Shown in pieces: positions 1 through 8,297 of a DNA stretch of 64,000 bases. The DNA is from Areca catechu. Its lineage: Eukaryota; Streptophyta; Magnoliopsida; Arecales; Arecaceae. The position numbers were made by a program, and so were the translations under genes. The DNA lies in assembly GCA_021397845.1 (NCBI GenBank), contig CM038038.1, positions 59,390,748-59,454,747 on the forward strand. The letters are read 5' to 3'. How positions within the stretch are numbered: position 1 is the stretch's first letter; every line of letters begins with the position of its first letter. The notes under the pieces are model-generated. The model searched no databases and was not told the origin of the DNA. It was given only the letters and a program-made list of their open reading frames with translations.

Positions 1-462
1 CATTGCGAAGATAGCCAAATTCGAGGATCCAACAATCTGCTCGAGAGAGTTCTTCCATCCAAATTCTGTGAGATCACTGTCTGGTTGGTAAACCATCTCT
101 TCTCTTTATTTCTGTCCTGTTGAAAGTTCAGAGCGAAACCCTAGGTCTGGGAGTTTCTCAACCCCCAGCGATCCGTTAATTCTGAACTACTCTGATAACT
201 TAGCTTCTTCTAAATTGTGCTTTCAATCCTTACCTAGTTTCCATCAACTTAGTTTAACTTTACTTTAAGTCAAAGCCAATTTCTGAAATATAAAAAAAAA
301 AAAAGAAAGAAAAAAGAATTAATCTTAATTTTACTTCCGCATACGCTTCTTTGTTTTTTCGTTCTGCATCATTTTGGTATCAGAGCTTTCGTTCTGCATC
401 ATTTTGGTATCAGAGCTTTCATTCTGCATCATTTTTGGTATCAGAGCTTTCGTTCTGCATCA
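1..462 (+). repeat. E1 5' LTR, 3' portion
   Basis: Nearly identical to 5336-5795 of the 3' LTR, including a telobox (136-143) and the PBS-like array at its end. It ends in GCATCA at 462, followed by TTTT and the functional primer binding site. Confidence 0.9.
357..462 (+). repeat. Array of three PBS-like motifs inside the LTR end
   Basis: Units of 30-31 bp each combine the LTR terminus (TTTCGTTCTGCATCA) with a tRNA-Met primer-binding motif TGGTATCAGAGC, at 375-386, 405-416 and 436-447. The last LTR terminus is at 448-462. The 3' LTR carries the same array at 5692-5795, so it is part of the LTR. A normal element has one PBS directly after the LTR. Confidence 0.85.
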
Positions 463-466
463 TTTT

Positions 467-480
467 TCGTATCAGAGCCC
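467..480 (+). other. E1 primer binding site
   Basis: TCGTATCAGAGCCC follows the LTR end by four bases and matches the initiator tRNA-Met PBS with one mismatch. It is the fourth such motif in the row and the only one outside the LTR, where 5' and 3' LTR flanks diverge. Confidence 0.7.
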
Positions 481-1367
481 AGTCTAGGATTTCTGTTTTG
501 CTTGCTTGTTTTAAGTCTCTCTCCTTTTTACTTTGTCTGCTCGAAGTAGACTCCCCAGGACGTCCGGTCCTAGGAACGAAGCGAGGTGCAAACCTCCTCT
601 TCCCATTCCACGGGGTGTTCCTAGGGCGTGTAGGGGATCCGTTGGGTTACAACTTCGTAGCAGGAATTGTAAACGGGAGAAGCACCCTGTTTTCAGTCCG
701 TAACTACTCTGTTGTAGGAATTGTTTCTCAGTGCAGATAACTCTAAATTATATGATTTTTGTTTTGCTGGAACCAGAATAATTGAACCTATTTTACATAA
801 TTCTCCTATGATTTATTGTTTTCTGTGAAATTTCTGAGAGTTAAATTACTGCAACTCTATTTTTATGTTCTGCAATTCAATTATCTTGAGTGAACATCTC
901 CTAACTCATCCTAAGGGCATTTGAGCATCTAAGATAAGGGGAGGAGTTGATAACCTCTCCTTAGCCCACAACCACCACCCCCTGATTCAATCCTAAGCCT
1001 AACTTTAAAATTTATTAGACTTAATTTGCCCTAGTGGGCTAGGGACATCAACAAGTCGGGTCAAGGCTAGTGTTGAGTCAGTTTGTCTAGTTACTCTGTG
1101 TGTGCTTTGTACTCAGTGTCTAGAATGGTGGTTCAGGGACTACATCCCGAAGGGCTTGTGTGCTGGTCCGCCTACCTGGCCAATCACTGATTGGTGTCTA
1201 GGATTGGCAATTAGGGACCTAACACTCCCCTTACACTTGCCTGGCTGAGTCCTGAGTTACTACAGGCAAGCTTGCCACTCTGATTGGGCATCTAGTTTGG
1301 ACTCTAGGTCTAGTGAGCCAGTAGTCGCTTTAGTCTAGTCACATTCTATGTGTTTGCTTGCAACATC
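481..1367 (+). other. E1 untranslated leader
   Basis: No convincing ORF. Two blocks are shared with the E3 leader: 936-1071, containing a hairpin at 938-960 and the motif TAGGGACATCAAC, and 1108-1284, containing the inverted repeat CCAATC-ACT-GATTGG at 1180-1194. Conservation of non-coding leader between elements whose LTRs differ suggests a cis-acting RNA function. Confidence 0.6.
938..960 (+). promoter_or_regulatory. Conserved leader hairpin (E1)
   Basis: GGGGAGG pairs with CCTCTCC (one G-U pair) around a 9-nt loop AGTTGATAA. The same fold occurs at 25200-25222 (E3), 58462-58484 (E5) and 16810-16832 on the minus strand (M). A packaging or dimerisation role is inference. Confidence 0.5.
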
Positions 1368-1913
1368 ATGTATACCCGGAATGGAGTACCCTACCAACCT
1401 GGTCAAACCCAACCTGATTTAGAGGCCATGGTTAGAGCTCTTACTGAAAGTATGAACAAATTGAGTCAGGATATGACTGCTACTGTTACTCAGTGTAAAG
1501 AACAAGTCCATGAGAGTTTTACCCAGCTTAGGGATCGAGTCCAAGTACTTGAGAAATGTAGACATCAAAATTGGACCCCTGATCCAAAATTTAATAGGCC
1601 CCAACCTCATCCATGCCAGGAGCCTAGGAGGACCTTATACCGTGATCCCGAGCATAACCTTAGGAAGCCTAACCATGATATCTATAGTGTGGATCGTGTC
1701 TATGAGAGGTCCTTACAATATTCTAGACCAGTCGCTCAACAACCCATGTCTTCTAGATCAAACCATTTAGATCCACACCCATGCCCAAGTAAGGTCTCTA
1801 CTAGCTTGAAACCCAGTGTGACCCAGGTTCCTATATCGCAAGAATGTTTGTTTTGTGGAGAAAGAGGCCATAAATCTAGTCAGTGCCCATGCATAGGGCT
1901 GGCTTGTGCATAG
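1368..1913 (+). CDS. gag: E1 Gag-like protein without capsid domain
   Basis: ATG at 1368 opens a frame of 181 codons. The N-terminus has an amphipathic, probably coiled-coil stretch (about residues 18-65, with LTESMNKLSQDM). A basic, proline-rich linker follows, then a zinc knuckle near the C-terminus (CLFCGERGHKSSQC, a CX2CX4HX4C motif), the nucleic-acid-binding part of retrotransposon Gag. The capsid homology region seen in M (minus strand, 15736-16341) is absent, and the protein is about half the usual Gag length. The frame ends at TAG (1911-1913) but continues open in the same frame to 3041, so the stop may be a recent nonsense change. Confidence 0.7.
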   Translation: MYTRNGVPYQPGQTQPDLEAMVRALTESMNKLSQDMTATVTQCKEQVHESFTQLRDRVQVLEKCRHQNWTPDPKFNRPQPHPCQEPRRTLYRDPEHNLRKPNHDIYSVDRVYERSLQYSRPVAQQPMSSRSNHLDPHPCPSKVSTSLKPSVTQVPISQECLFCGERGHKSSQCPCIGLACA

Positions 1914-1988
1914 CTAAGTGGTAAGAATCCTAAGGATGACATTAATGAGGGAGAACCCAAGCCTACCAATGAGGAAGAAAGGTTAGGT

Positions 1989-3041
1989 ATGACAAGCCTA
2001 GAATCAGTTGACCCGATTACCACTGACCCGAAACCCATTGAAGATGGCATCGAGGAAGTATATGATGCTGGCTTGAGTCTAGTTGATGAATATGAGGGGG
2101 AAGAACTTGAAGAATGTGACATTGATACTATTGGTTCCTTACCTGAGGAGACCTTGGAAAGCAACCAACTGGTAGGACCTAGTTCAGAAATTCAAGAGAT
2201 TTGCGAGAACCAGGTTCCTTTAGTCAAATACCCCCAGGAAGAACTCATAGTGTTAGCCCGAGCTATTAGTTCATACCCTCTAATGACAGTCATTCCCCAA
2301 GTACCAATTGAAGATCTTTGCACTGAACTGTTTAAGTTTGCCCACCCTATGGTAGATCCTCTCCTTAGGATGACTGAATCAAGCCTCTTACAATTGGACC
2401 TTGTCCCATGCCTAGCCACTAAGGTCTCTCCCGTAATCTCAATTGAACATCCTTGTCTTGAGCGGATTGATTCACCCAGTCCTGTAGAAGTCCTCCTTAT
2501 GGCCCCAGACCCCTTCCTTCGCATGACTGAGCTACCCTTCTATAGAGTATACCTTTCCTCACCCATAGGTCAAATTTCAAGTCTTGAGGTCATCATCCAT
2601 AGACCCTTCCATGAATCATTCTCTAATCCATCTCTTGAGAAAGTGGATCATTATTTGCTTAGAGATCAAACTTTAACTGTTGCAATCACATGTCCTAGGC
2701 TGCTTCCCGAACCATCTCTTGATCCATTCCTGGGAGTAGCAAACTTTTCCTTTCGAAAGGATGACCAGTTGACACTCATAGATCACCATTCAAACCTTCA
2801 GGTCACCACCTTTAGTCAGCAGGTAATCCGTGACTCCGCCTCATATTTCCTCCCTTTCTCTAGGACTTCCAATGCTTCTTACACCATCCAAGTATACTTT
2901 GTCGAAGTCTTTAGAGTTAACCACGTGTCAGAACCAATTAGGTTTGCCACCTACTTCTGGAAGAACTTATGGCACCTACTAGGCACCCATGATAAGTTTT
3001 CATGCTCTGCATGCCATCCTCCGACCCAAGGTCAAACCTAG
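1989..3041 (+). CDS. E1 module X protein with integrase island
   Basis: Same reading frame as the Gag-like ORF, separated by one TAG. The order is: acidic motif EEVYDAG..DEYEGEE (residues about 21-40), also present before the protease in E2; then about 270 residues resembling no family I recognise; then RFATYFWKNLWHLLG..KFS near the end, matching E2 integrase (FTSYFWKTLWHMLG). The X part has repeated DPLLRMTE/DPFLRMTE motifs and the block SYFLPF..ASYTIQVYFVEV, which recurs in M, E3 and E5. It replaces protease, RT, RNase H and the N-terminal half of integrase. The integrase island lacks the flanking catalytic Asp and Glu. Function unknown; it could be a trans-acting accessory protein or decayed filler. 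Confidence 0.65.
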   Translation: MTSLESVDPITTDPKPIEDGIEEVYDAGLSLVDEYEGEELEECDIDTIGSLPEETLESNQLVGPSSEIQEICENQVPLVKYPQEELIVLARAISSYPLMTVIPQVPIEDLCTELFKFAHPMVDPLLRMTESSLLQLDLVPCLATKVSPVISIEHPCLERIDSPSPVEVLLMAPDPFLRMTELPFYRVYLSSPIGQISSLEVIIHRPFHESFSNPSLEKVDHYLLRDQTLTVAITCPRLLPEPSLDPFLGVANFSFRKDDQLTLIDHHSNLQVTTFSQQVIRDSASYFLPFSRTSNASYTIQVYFVEVFRVNHVSEPIRFATYFWKNLWHLLGTHDKFSCSACHPPTQGQT

Positions 3042-3218
3042 AGAGTCGTAGTTTGTTAGGTTTAGACCTAGGGTTCCTTTGAATAAAGTCCATTCTTTAG
3101 GAATGCATCGTCAGTCGAGTTTAGGACATTGACTCAGATTTTGGTTTGATTGAGAGCACCAGGAATTGGGATTTGTATTTTGTTCAGGACTGAAATTGCA
3201 TTCAATGTTTCGATCAAT

Positions 3219-3998
3219 AGGTCTATAGGCTAGAGTCCCTTTGAAATTGTTCATGGATACAAGCCTCACACACCACTTGATCTGATTTCACTATTAGCCC
3301 ACACACACAAGTCTCTTGATTCACTTGCATAGCATGTAAAGGACTTGCATAAAGAAATTCATGCCAAAATAATTTTAAGTAATGAAACTTATAAGAAGTT
3401 GGCTGATTCTCAAAGGCGAGTCAAAACTTTTATTGAGGGAGACTGTGTAATGATTAGGTTAAGGCCTGAACGGTTCCCTCCTGGAACCGTTAGAAAGTTA
3501 TATGCTAGAGGAGCTGGTCCATTTAGAGTGGTGAAAAGAGTAGGATACAATGCCTATGTGCTCGAGTTGCCTCCAGAACTAGGCATTAGCTCCACTTTCA
3601 ACATTATAGACCTAGTAGAGTATAGAGAGCCAGCTGTGATTCCCAGTGAGCCTTTTGAGCCTAATCCTGCTCTTGAGAGTGAACCCAACCCTGTGTGTCC
3701 ACCAACAAACTGGCCTGTGAGGAAAGAGCAGATTGAAAAGATCCTGGATGATCAGGTTATCTCTACTCGTAATCGAGGATACCAAAGATACCTGGTCCGC
3801 TGGCAAGGAAGGCCAGATTCTGATGACTCTTGGATCTCCCGAGAAGAATTACAAGAATTGGACCCAGACCTCTTGGAGAGATACCAGAGCCAGCTTGATC
3901 CATACTCGACAGGGCCGAGTTCCTCCCACCCCAGGAGAATTGGTGCGGGCACCAGACTAAGAAGAAGACTTCAGAGCTCCATCTGGATCTCTGATTAA
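3219..3998 (+). pseudogene. pol: E1 integrase C-terminus with chromodomain
   Basis: The first part (SINRSIG, then HGYKP) has in-frame stops; from about 3333 to 3998 the frame is open. It contains the GPY/F-type region (RPERFPPGTVRKLYARGAGP) and a chromodomain (IEKILDDQVISTR, then RYLVRWQGRPDSDDSWI), which in chromoviruses guides integration to heterochromatin. The frame runs 58 bases into the 3' LTR (IGAGTRLRRRL), as in E2. Between 3042 and 3218 I see no coding signal. It may be expressed only if fused to upstream sequence. Confidence 0.75.
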
Positions 3999-4821
3999 CC
4001 TTGCCCGAAGAATTAGGATTTTTGGCTTGTAATAAGGGTTGACTTGATCAACTCAATTTTAGTTTGAGTCTGTATTACCTGCATTTTTTATTTTATTGAG
4101 TCATGTTGACTCAGTAGTGGACTAGGGTTTCAACCTGGGGTGTTACATTTTCTCCCAAGGCCAAGCAAATGGGCGCCACACTCCCAGCCACACTCCCAGC
4201 CATACGCCTGAGTCCAGGGGGTGCCACATCTCCATCCAGCAGGCTTTGGTCCCCACACCACAAATAGCAGCTCCCCTTTTTCTTGTGCCAATTGAGGAGA
4301 AATCCACCAGGGGTCCACAAATCAAGGGGGCGGCCCAAGACTTCCCAAAAGAACCAAACTATAAAAGGAAAGAAATTCTCTTGGAGAGGAATTCAAGGAG
4401 GCGCCCATTACCTGCCAGAAATACTCAAAATAAAGTTAGAATGAGCCATAACTTGGGGAGAAAGAAAAGGAGGTATCCAAAAAGGGTTGAGCCATGGAAG
4501 GAAGGAGATTTCTCTTGAAAAGCAAGGTTAGGAGGCGCCCTAATCATTCCAACTAAAGCCAGATATAAAAGGCAATAAATTTTCTCTTGGAGGGCAAGGT
4601 TAAGAGGCACCCAAACACTTCCAGATAAGGCCAAGCATAGAAGGAAAAAAATATTTTCTTGGAGGTCAAGACAAGGAGGCGCCACCCACTTTTTTTGAAG
4701 CTTCAATCAACTTTGGAATTAATTGGCCGGCCATTTGAGTAGGGATTTATATCCTAATTTGAAGATCCCCTCCTTTAGTCCCACATGGGAAGATGTAAAA
4801 CCCTACTCTCTTGTAATGGCC

Positions 4822-4829
4822 TATAAATT
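4822..4829 (+). promoter_or_regulatory. E1 LTR TATA box
   Basis: TATAAATT in the middle of the LTR, upstream of the telobox-rich leader; the probable core promoter of E1 transcripts. Confidence 0.55.
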
Positions 4830-4996
4830 AAACCCCATGTAAGTTTGAAAAGAATGAGATGAATGAAACCAACTTTTTTTTGTGAGCAAACTCTGTGTTT
4901 TCTCTCTTCCGCACTTGCATCCAGGTGTTGAGCTCCGTGAGGGAGTAAATCCGGGTTCCCCAAGAACCTTGAGGAGGTGTGAGATCTCCAAAACCC

Positions 4997-5478
4997 AAAC
5001 CCTAGGTTAGCCACTTCTACTTCAAAACCCTAGCCGCCCACCATCCACTTCAATCCACCAAACCCTAGCCTATCCCACCTCCTACGGCCTCTCTCTCCAA
5101 GTCCAGGCCGACCACCAGCATCCAGCTACAGTTTGGATACTTCAGATCCAAAGCTCTTTCCAGAGGGAGTCGAATCAGCCTTCAAGAGAATTCGGATCTC
5201 AGCGATATCAGCCTTCAAGTTCTTCGAACTGGTAAATCCTTCCCTGAGTCTCTGAATCCATCACTTATTTTTCTTCTTCCCAGATCTTGAGTCCAGGAGA
5301 AGCCGACCCAGCCACGAGACCAGTATTGGAGGATCCATTGCGAAGATAGCCAAATCCGAGGATCCAACAATCTGCTCGAGAGAGTTCTTCCACCCAAATT
5401 CTATGAGATCACTGTCTGGTTGGTAAACCATCTCTTCTCTTTATTTCTGTCCTATTGAAAGTTCAGAGCGAAACCCTA
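4997..5478 (+). promoter_or_regulatory. Telobox cluster in the E1 LTR
   Basis: AAACCCTA occurs at 4997-5004, 5025-5032, 5060-5067 and 5471-5478, all downstream of the TATA box. Teloboxes are known plant elements near transcription starts of translation-related genes, bound by TRB-type proteins. Confidence 0.5.
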
Positions 5479-5691
5479 GGTCTGGGAGTTTCTCAAACCC
5501 CAGCGATCCGTTACTTCTGAACTACTCTGATAACTTAGCTTCTTCTAAATTATGCTTTCAATCCTTACCTAGTTTCCATCAACTTAGTTTAACTTTACTT
5601 TGAGTTGAAGCCAATTTCTGAAATATAAAAAAAAAAAAAAAGAAAAAAGAATTAATCTTAATTTTACTTCCGCATACGCTTCTTTGTTTTT

Positions 5692-5795
5692 TCGTTCTGC
5701 ATCATTTTGGTATCAGAGCTTTCGTTCTGCATCATTTTGGTATCAGAGCTTTCATTCTGCATCATTTTTGGTATTTGAGCTTTCGTTCTACATCA
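5692..5795 (+). repeat. PBS-like array at the end of the E1 3' LTR
   Basis: TGGTATCAGAGC at 5708-5719 and 5738-5749, with a degenerate copy TGGTATTTGAGC at 5769-5780, each preceded by the LTR terminus sequence. It mirrors 357-462. Directly after the last ACATCA, E2 gag begins rather than a PBS. Confidence 0.85.
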
Positions 5796-5796
5796 A

Positions 5797-8136
5797 AGAT
5801 CCAGCTCGAATCCAACCCCTAGGCACAACCCTGCCATTCCCCCAATTCCTAGAGAAGACAAAGGAAAGAGCCCTGAAGTTCAAGGTGAGAGGGAGCGAGT
5901 CTGCTATAAGTATCGTAAACCAGGTCATTTCGTGAGCCAATGTCCCTCTAGAGCTTTACATATAGGGGAGGCAGAAGAAGGTGAATCAGAACCCCTGGAG
6001 AATGATGAAGAGGAGGTTTATGAAGCAGGGGATTGCTTGGCTGATGAGTATGAAGGAGATGAAGAGAACATAGACTCATCAGATTTGCTAGGAGTTGTGA
6101 GACGTATCATGACACAGACCAAGGAGCAAGAAGACTGGCGTAGAACTAGCATCCTACACACATTTGTTAGGATAGGAGAAAAGGTCTGTAAGATCATCAT
6201 CGATAGTGGAAGTTGTGTCAACGCCATTTCCACTAACGCAGCCAAAAGTCTAGGATTACCCATTGTACCACATCCCAATCCATATAAGGTGTCCTGGATC
6301 GATTCCACTTCTATACCAATCAAGTCAAGATGTCAGGTTCAAGTCCAGCTTCAATCCTATCAGGGAAAGATCTGGTGTGATGTGCTTCCTATGGGGGTAA
6401 GTAGCATCATCTTAGGCAGGCCATGGATGTTTGATCATGATGTGACCATCTTTGGTCGATCAAACTCCTGTGCTTTCAATTTCAATGGCAAGAAAATTGT
6501 CATTCATCCAACCCAGCCTAAGGATAATGTCAAGAGAGGAGCTAGCAGCTTGAAAGATAAGAAGACTAGATTAAATTTAATAGGTGCAAAAGAATTAGAG
6601 CAAGATATTATGGAGGGAGCACCTATTTGGGTAGTAGCTGCTAAGGAAATTAAGGACCACAAGCCTGTAGAACACCCTCAAGAGGTGGTCCAATTATTGA
6701 AAAAATTTGAGGATGTGTTTCCAGAAGATCTCCCCGATAACCTCCCACCTTTAAGAGACATACAACACGCAATAGATTTAATCCCTGGAGCGACTTTACC
6801 TAATTTGCCTCACTATAGGATGAACCCAACTAAACACCAGGAACTGCAAAGGCAAGTGAGTGAACTTCTTAGGAAGGGGTTTATTAAGGAAAGCTTAAGT
6901 CCATGTGCAGTCCCTGCTCTGCTAACCCCTAAGAAAGATGGCACCTGGAGGATGTGTATAGATAGCCGTGCCATTAATAAGATCACTGTAAAGTATAGAT
7001 TCCCAATCCCAAGACTAGACGACATGTTAGATATGATAGCTGGATCGACAATTTTTTCCAAGATAGACCTAAAAAGTGGCTATCACCAGGTTAGGGTTAG
7101 ACTTGGAGATGAATGGAAGACCGCTTTTAAGACTAAAGATGGATTATATGAGTGGTTAGTCATGCCGTTCGGTCTGTCCAATGCACCCAGCACTTTTATG
7201 AGAATAATGAATCAGGTGTTAAAGGTTTTTATCGGAAGATTTGTAGTGGTTTATTTTGATGATATACTTATATATAGCAAAACAAAGGCAGACCACTTAA
7301 CCCACCTGAAGCAAGTTTGTCAAGTCCTGAGAAAAGATAGTCTCTATGCCAATATCAAGAAGTGTGATTTCCTGACAAATAGAGTTATCTTTCTAGGATT
7401 CGTAGTCACATCTGAAGGGGTGTCCGCTGATCCTGAGAAAATTAAATCCATAGTAGAGTGGCCTACACCTAAGACTATCCACGACGTCCGTAGTTTCCAT
7501 GGGTTATCCACCTTCTATAGAAGGTTTATCAAAGGATTCAGTACGATAGTGGCACCAATCACTGATTGTATTAGGAAGGGAAATTTCGAGTGGACTAAAG
7601 CAGCAGGTAAGGCCTTCCTAACAATTAAGGAGAAAATGACACAAGCACCTGTCTTAAGGTTACCTGATTTTACCAAGGTGTTTGAGGTTGCTTGTGATGC
7701 TTCTGGGGTCGGAATTGGAGGTGTCTTGAGTCAAGAGAATCACCCAGTAGCATACTTCAGTGAAAAGTTAAATGAGGCGAGACTAAGGTATTCCACGTAT
7801 GATAAGGAACTGTATGCTGTAGTTCAAGCTCTACGATATTGGAGGCATTATCTTCTACCCCATGAGTTTGTCCTGTTCTCTGATCACGAAGCTCTTAGGT
7901 TCCTTAGTTCTCAAAAGAAATTAAATCCTAGGCTCGGGAAATGGGTAGAATTCATACAAGCTTACACGTTCATTTTGAAACATCGTGCTGGTACTGAAAA
8001 TAGGGTTGCTGATGCGTTGAGCCGCCGTTCTATGTTGTTAACCTCTGTGAGCACTGAAGTAGTAGGGTTCGATAGATTGAAAGATGAATATCCCACATGT
8101 CCTGATTTTGGTCACATCTATCAATCCTTGCAATAA
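5797..8136 (+). CDS. pol: E2 Gag C-terminus, protease, reverse transcriptase and RNase H
   Basis: The frame is open from the E1 border, in phase with Gag; codons around 5932 are internal. Order: proline-rich linker; zinc knuckle VCYKYRKPGHFVSQC, whose second Cys is Tyr; acidic EEEVYEAG..DEYEGDEE; retropepsin-type protease with IIDSGS (about residues 130-260); RT with KKDGTWRMCIDSRAIN, YHQVRV and the catalytic YFDD (about 300-620); RNase H with CDASGVGIGG, DKELYAVV and SDHEALRF. It would polymerise and process the element's cDNA in virus-like particles. It ends at a single TAA (8134-8136) where family members continue into integrase. RT and RNase H look undamaged. Confidence 0.9.
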   Translation, partial: RSSSNPTPRHNPAIPPIPREDKGKSPEVQGERERVCYKYRKPGHFVSQCPSRALHIGEAEEGESEPLENDEEEVYEAGDCLADEYEGDEENIDSSDLLGVVRRIMTQTKEQEDWRRTSILHTFVRIGEKVCKIIIDSGSCVNAISTNAAKSLGLPIVPHPNPYKVSWIDSTSIPIKSRCQVQVQLQSYQGKIWCDVLPMGVSSIILGRPWMFDHDVTIFGRSNSCAFNFNGKKIVIHPTQPKDNVKRGASSLKDKKTRLNLIGAKELEQDIMEGAPIWVVAAKEIKDHKPVEHPQEVVQLLKKFEDVFPEDLPDNLPPLRDIQHAIDLIPGATLPNLPHYRMNPTKHQELQRQVSELLRKGFIKESLSPCAVPALLTPKKDGTWRMCIDSRAINKITVKYRFPIPRLDDMLDMIAGSTIFSKIDLKSGYHQVRVRLGDEWKTAFKTKDGLYEWLVMPFGLSNAPSTFMRIMNQVLKVFIGRFVVVYFDDILIYSKTKADHLTHLKQVCQVLRKDSLYANIKKCDFLTNRVIFLGFVVTSEGVSADPEKIKSIVEWPTPKTIHDVRSFHGLSTFYRRFIKGFSTIVAPITDCIRKGNFEWTKAAGKAFLTIKEKMTQAPVLRLPDFTKVFEVACDASGVGIGGVLSQENHPVAYFSEKLNEARLRYSTYDKELYAVVQALRYWRHYLLPHEFVLFSDHEALRFLSSQKKLNPRLGKWVEFIQAYTFILKHRAGTENRVADALSRRSMLLTSVSTEVVGFDRLKDEYPTCPDFGHIYQSLQ

Positions 8137-8297
8137 AGACCATCTAGTGAACCTAGTGATTATACACTGTTAGATGGATACCTTTTCAAAGGAAATCAGT
8201 TGTGTATTCCCAAGACCTCTGTTAGGGAATTTCTGATCTGGGAAGTCCATGCTGGAGGTTTTGCAGGACATTTTGGCAGGAACAAACCATCCTAGCA
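8137..8297 (+). pseudogene. pol: E2 integrase zinc-binding N-terminus, interrupted
   Basis: Continues the upstream frame after the premature TAA: SDYTLLDGYLFKG, then VREFLIWEVHAGGFAGHFGR, the His-His part of the HHCC zinc finger. Near 8286 one A appears to be missing in the run before CCATCC, shifting the frame to the integrase ORF that starts at 8298. Confidence 0.75.

Larger units (their letters stand above)
1..5795 (+). mobile_element. E1: non-autonomous Tekay-like Ty3/gypsy element, 5' end outside the window
   Basis: Positions 1-462 match 5336-5795, which defines the 3' part of the 5' LTR and the full 3' LTR; about 1.4 kb of the 5' LTR lies left of the window. The interior holds a short Gag, module X, an integrase island and the integrase C-terminus with chromodomain, but no protease, reverse transcriptase or RNase H. 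Similarity between the two LTRs stops exactly after CATCA at 462 and 5795. Sequence after 5795 continues in frame into the gag of E2, so E1 is an insertion in E2. The right flank AAGAT (5796-5800) is the predicted target duplication; its partner would lie outside the window. Confidence 0.85.
3941..5795 (+). repeat. E1 3' LTR (complete, 1855 bp)
   Basis: Begins TGGTGCGGGCACC directly after a purine tract (CCAGGAGAAT, 3931-3940) and ends CATCA at 5795. It contains a TATA box (4822-4829), four teloboxes and the PBS-like array. Its 3' 460 bp equal window positions 1-462. Short ORFs within it are not genes. Confidence 0.9.

Noticed and set aside
357..480. CRISPR-like direct repeats
   Set aside because: No spacers; units are LTR terminus plus PBS.
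351..740. ORF spanning the PBS-like array as a protein
   Set aside because: It starts within repeats of the LTR end and has no conserved counterpart; the similar ORF at 5684-5935 crosses the E1/E2 border.
4111..4706. Several minus-strand ORFs in the E1 LTR
   Set aside because: No homology and antisense to the LTR promoter region; low-complexity repeated sequence.
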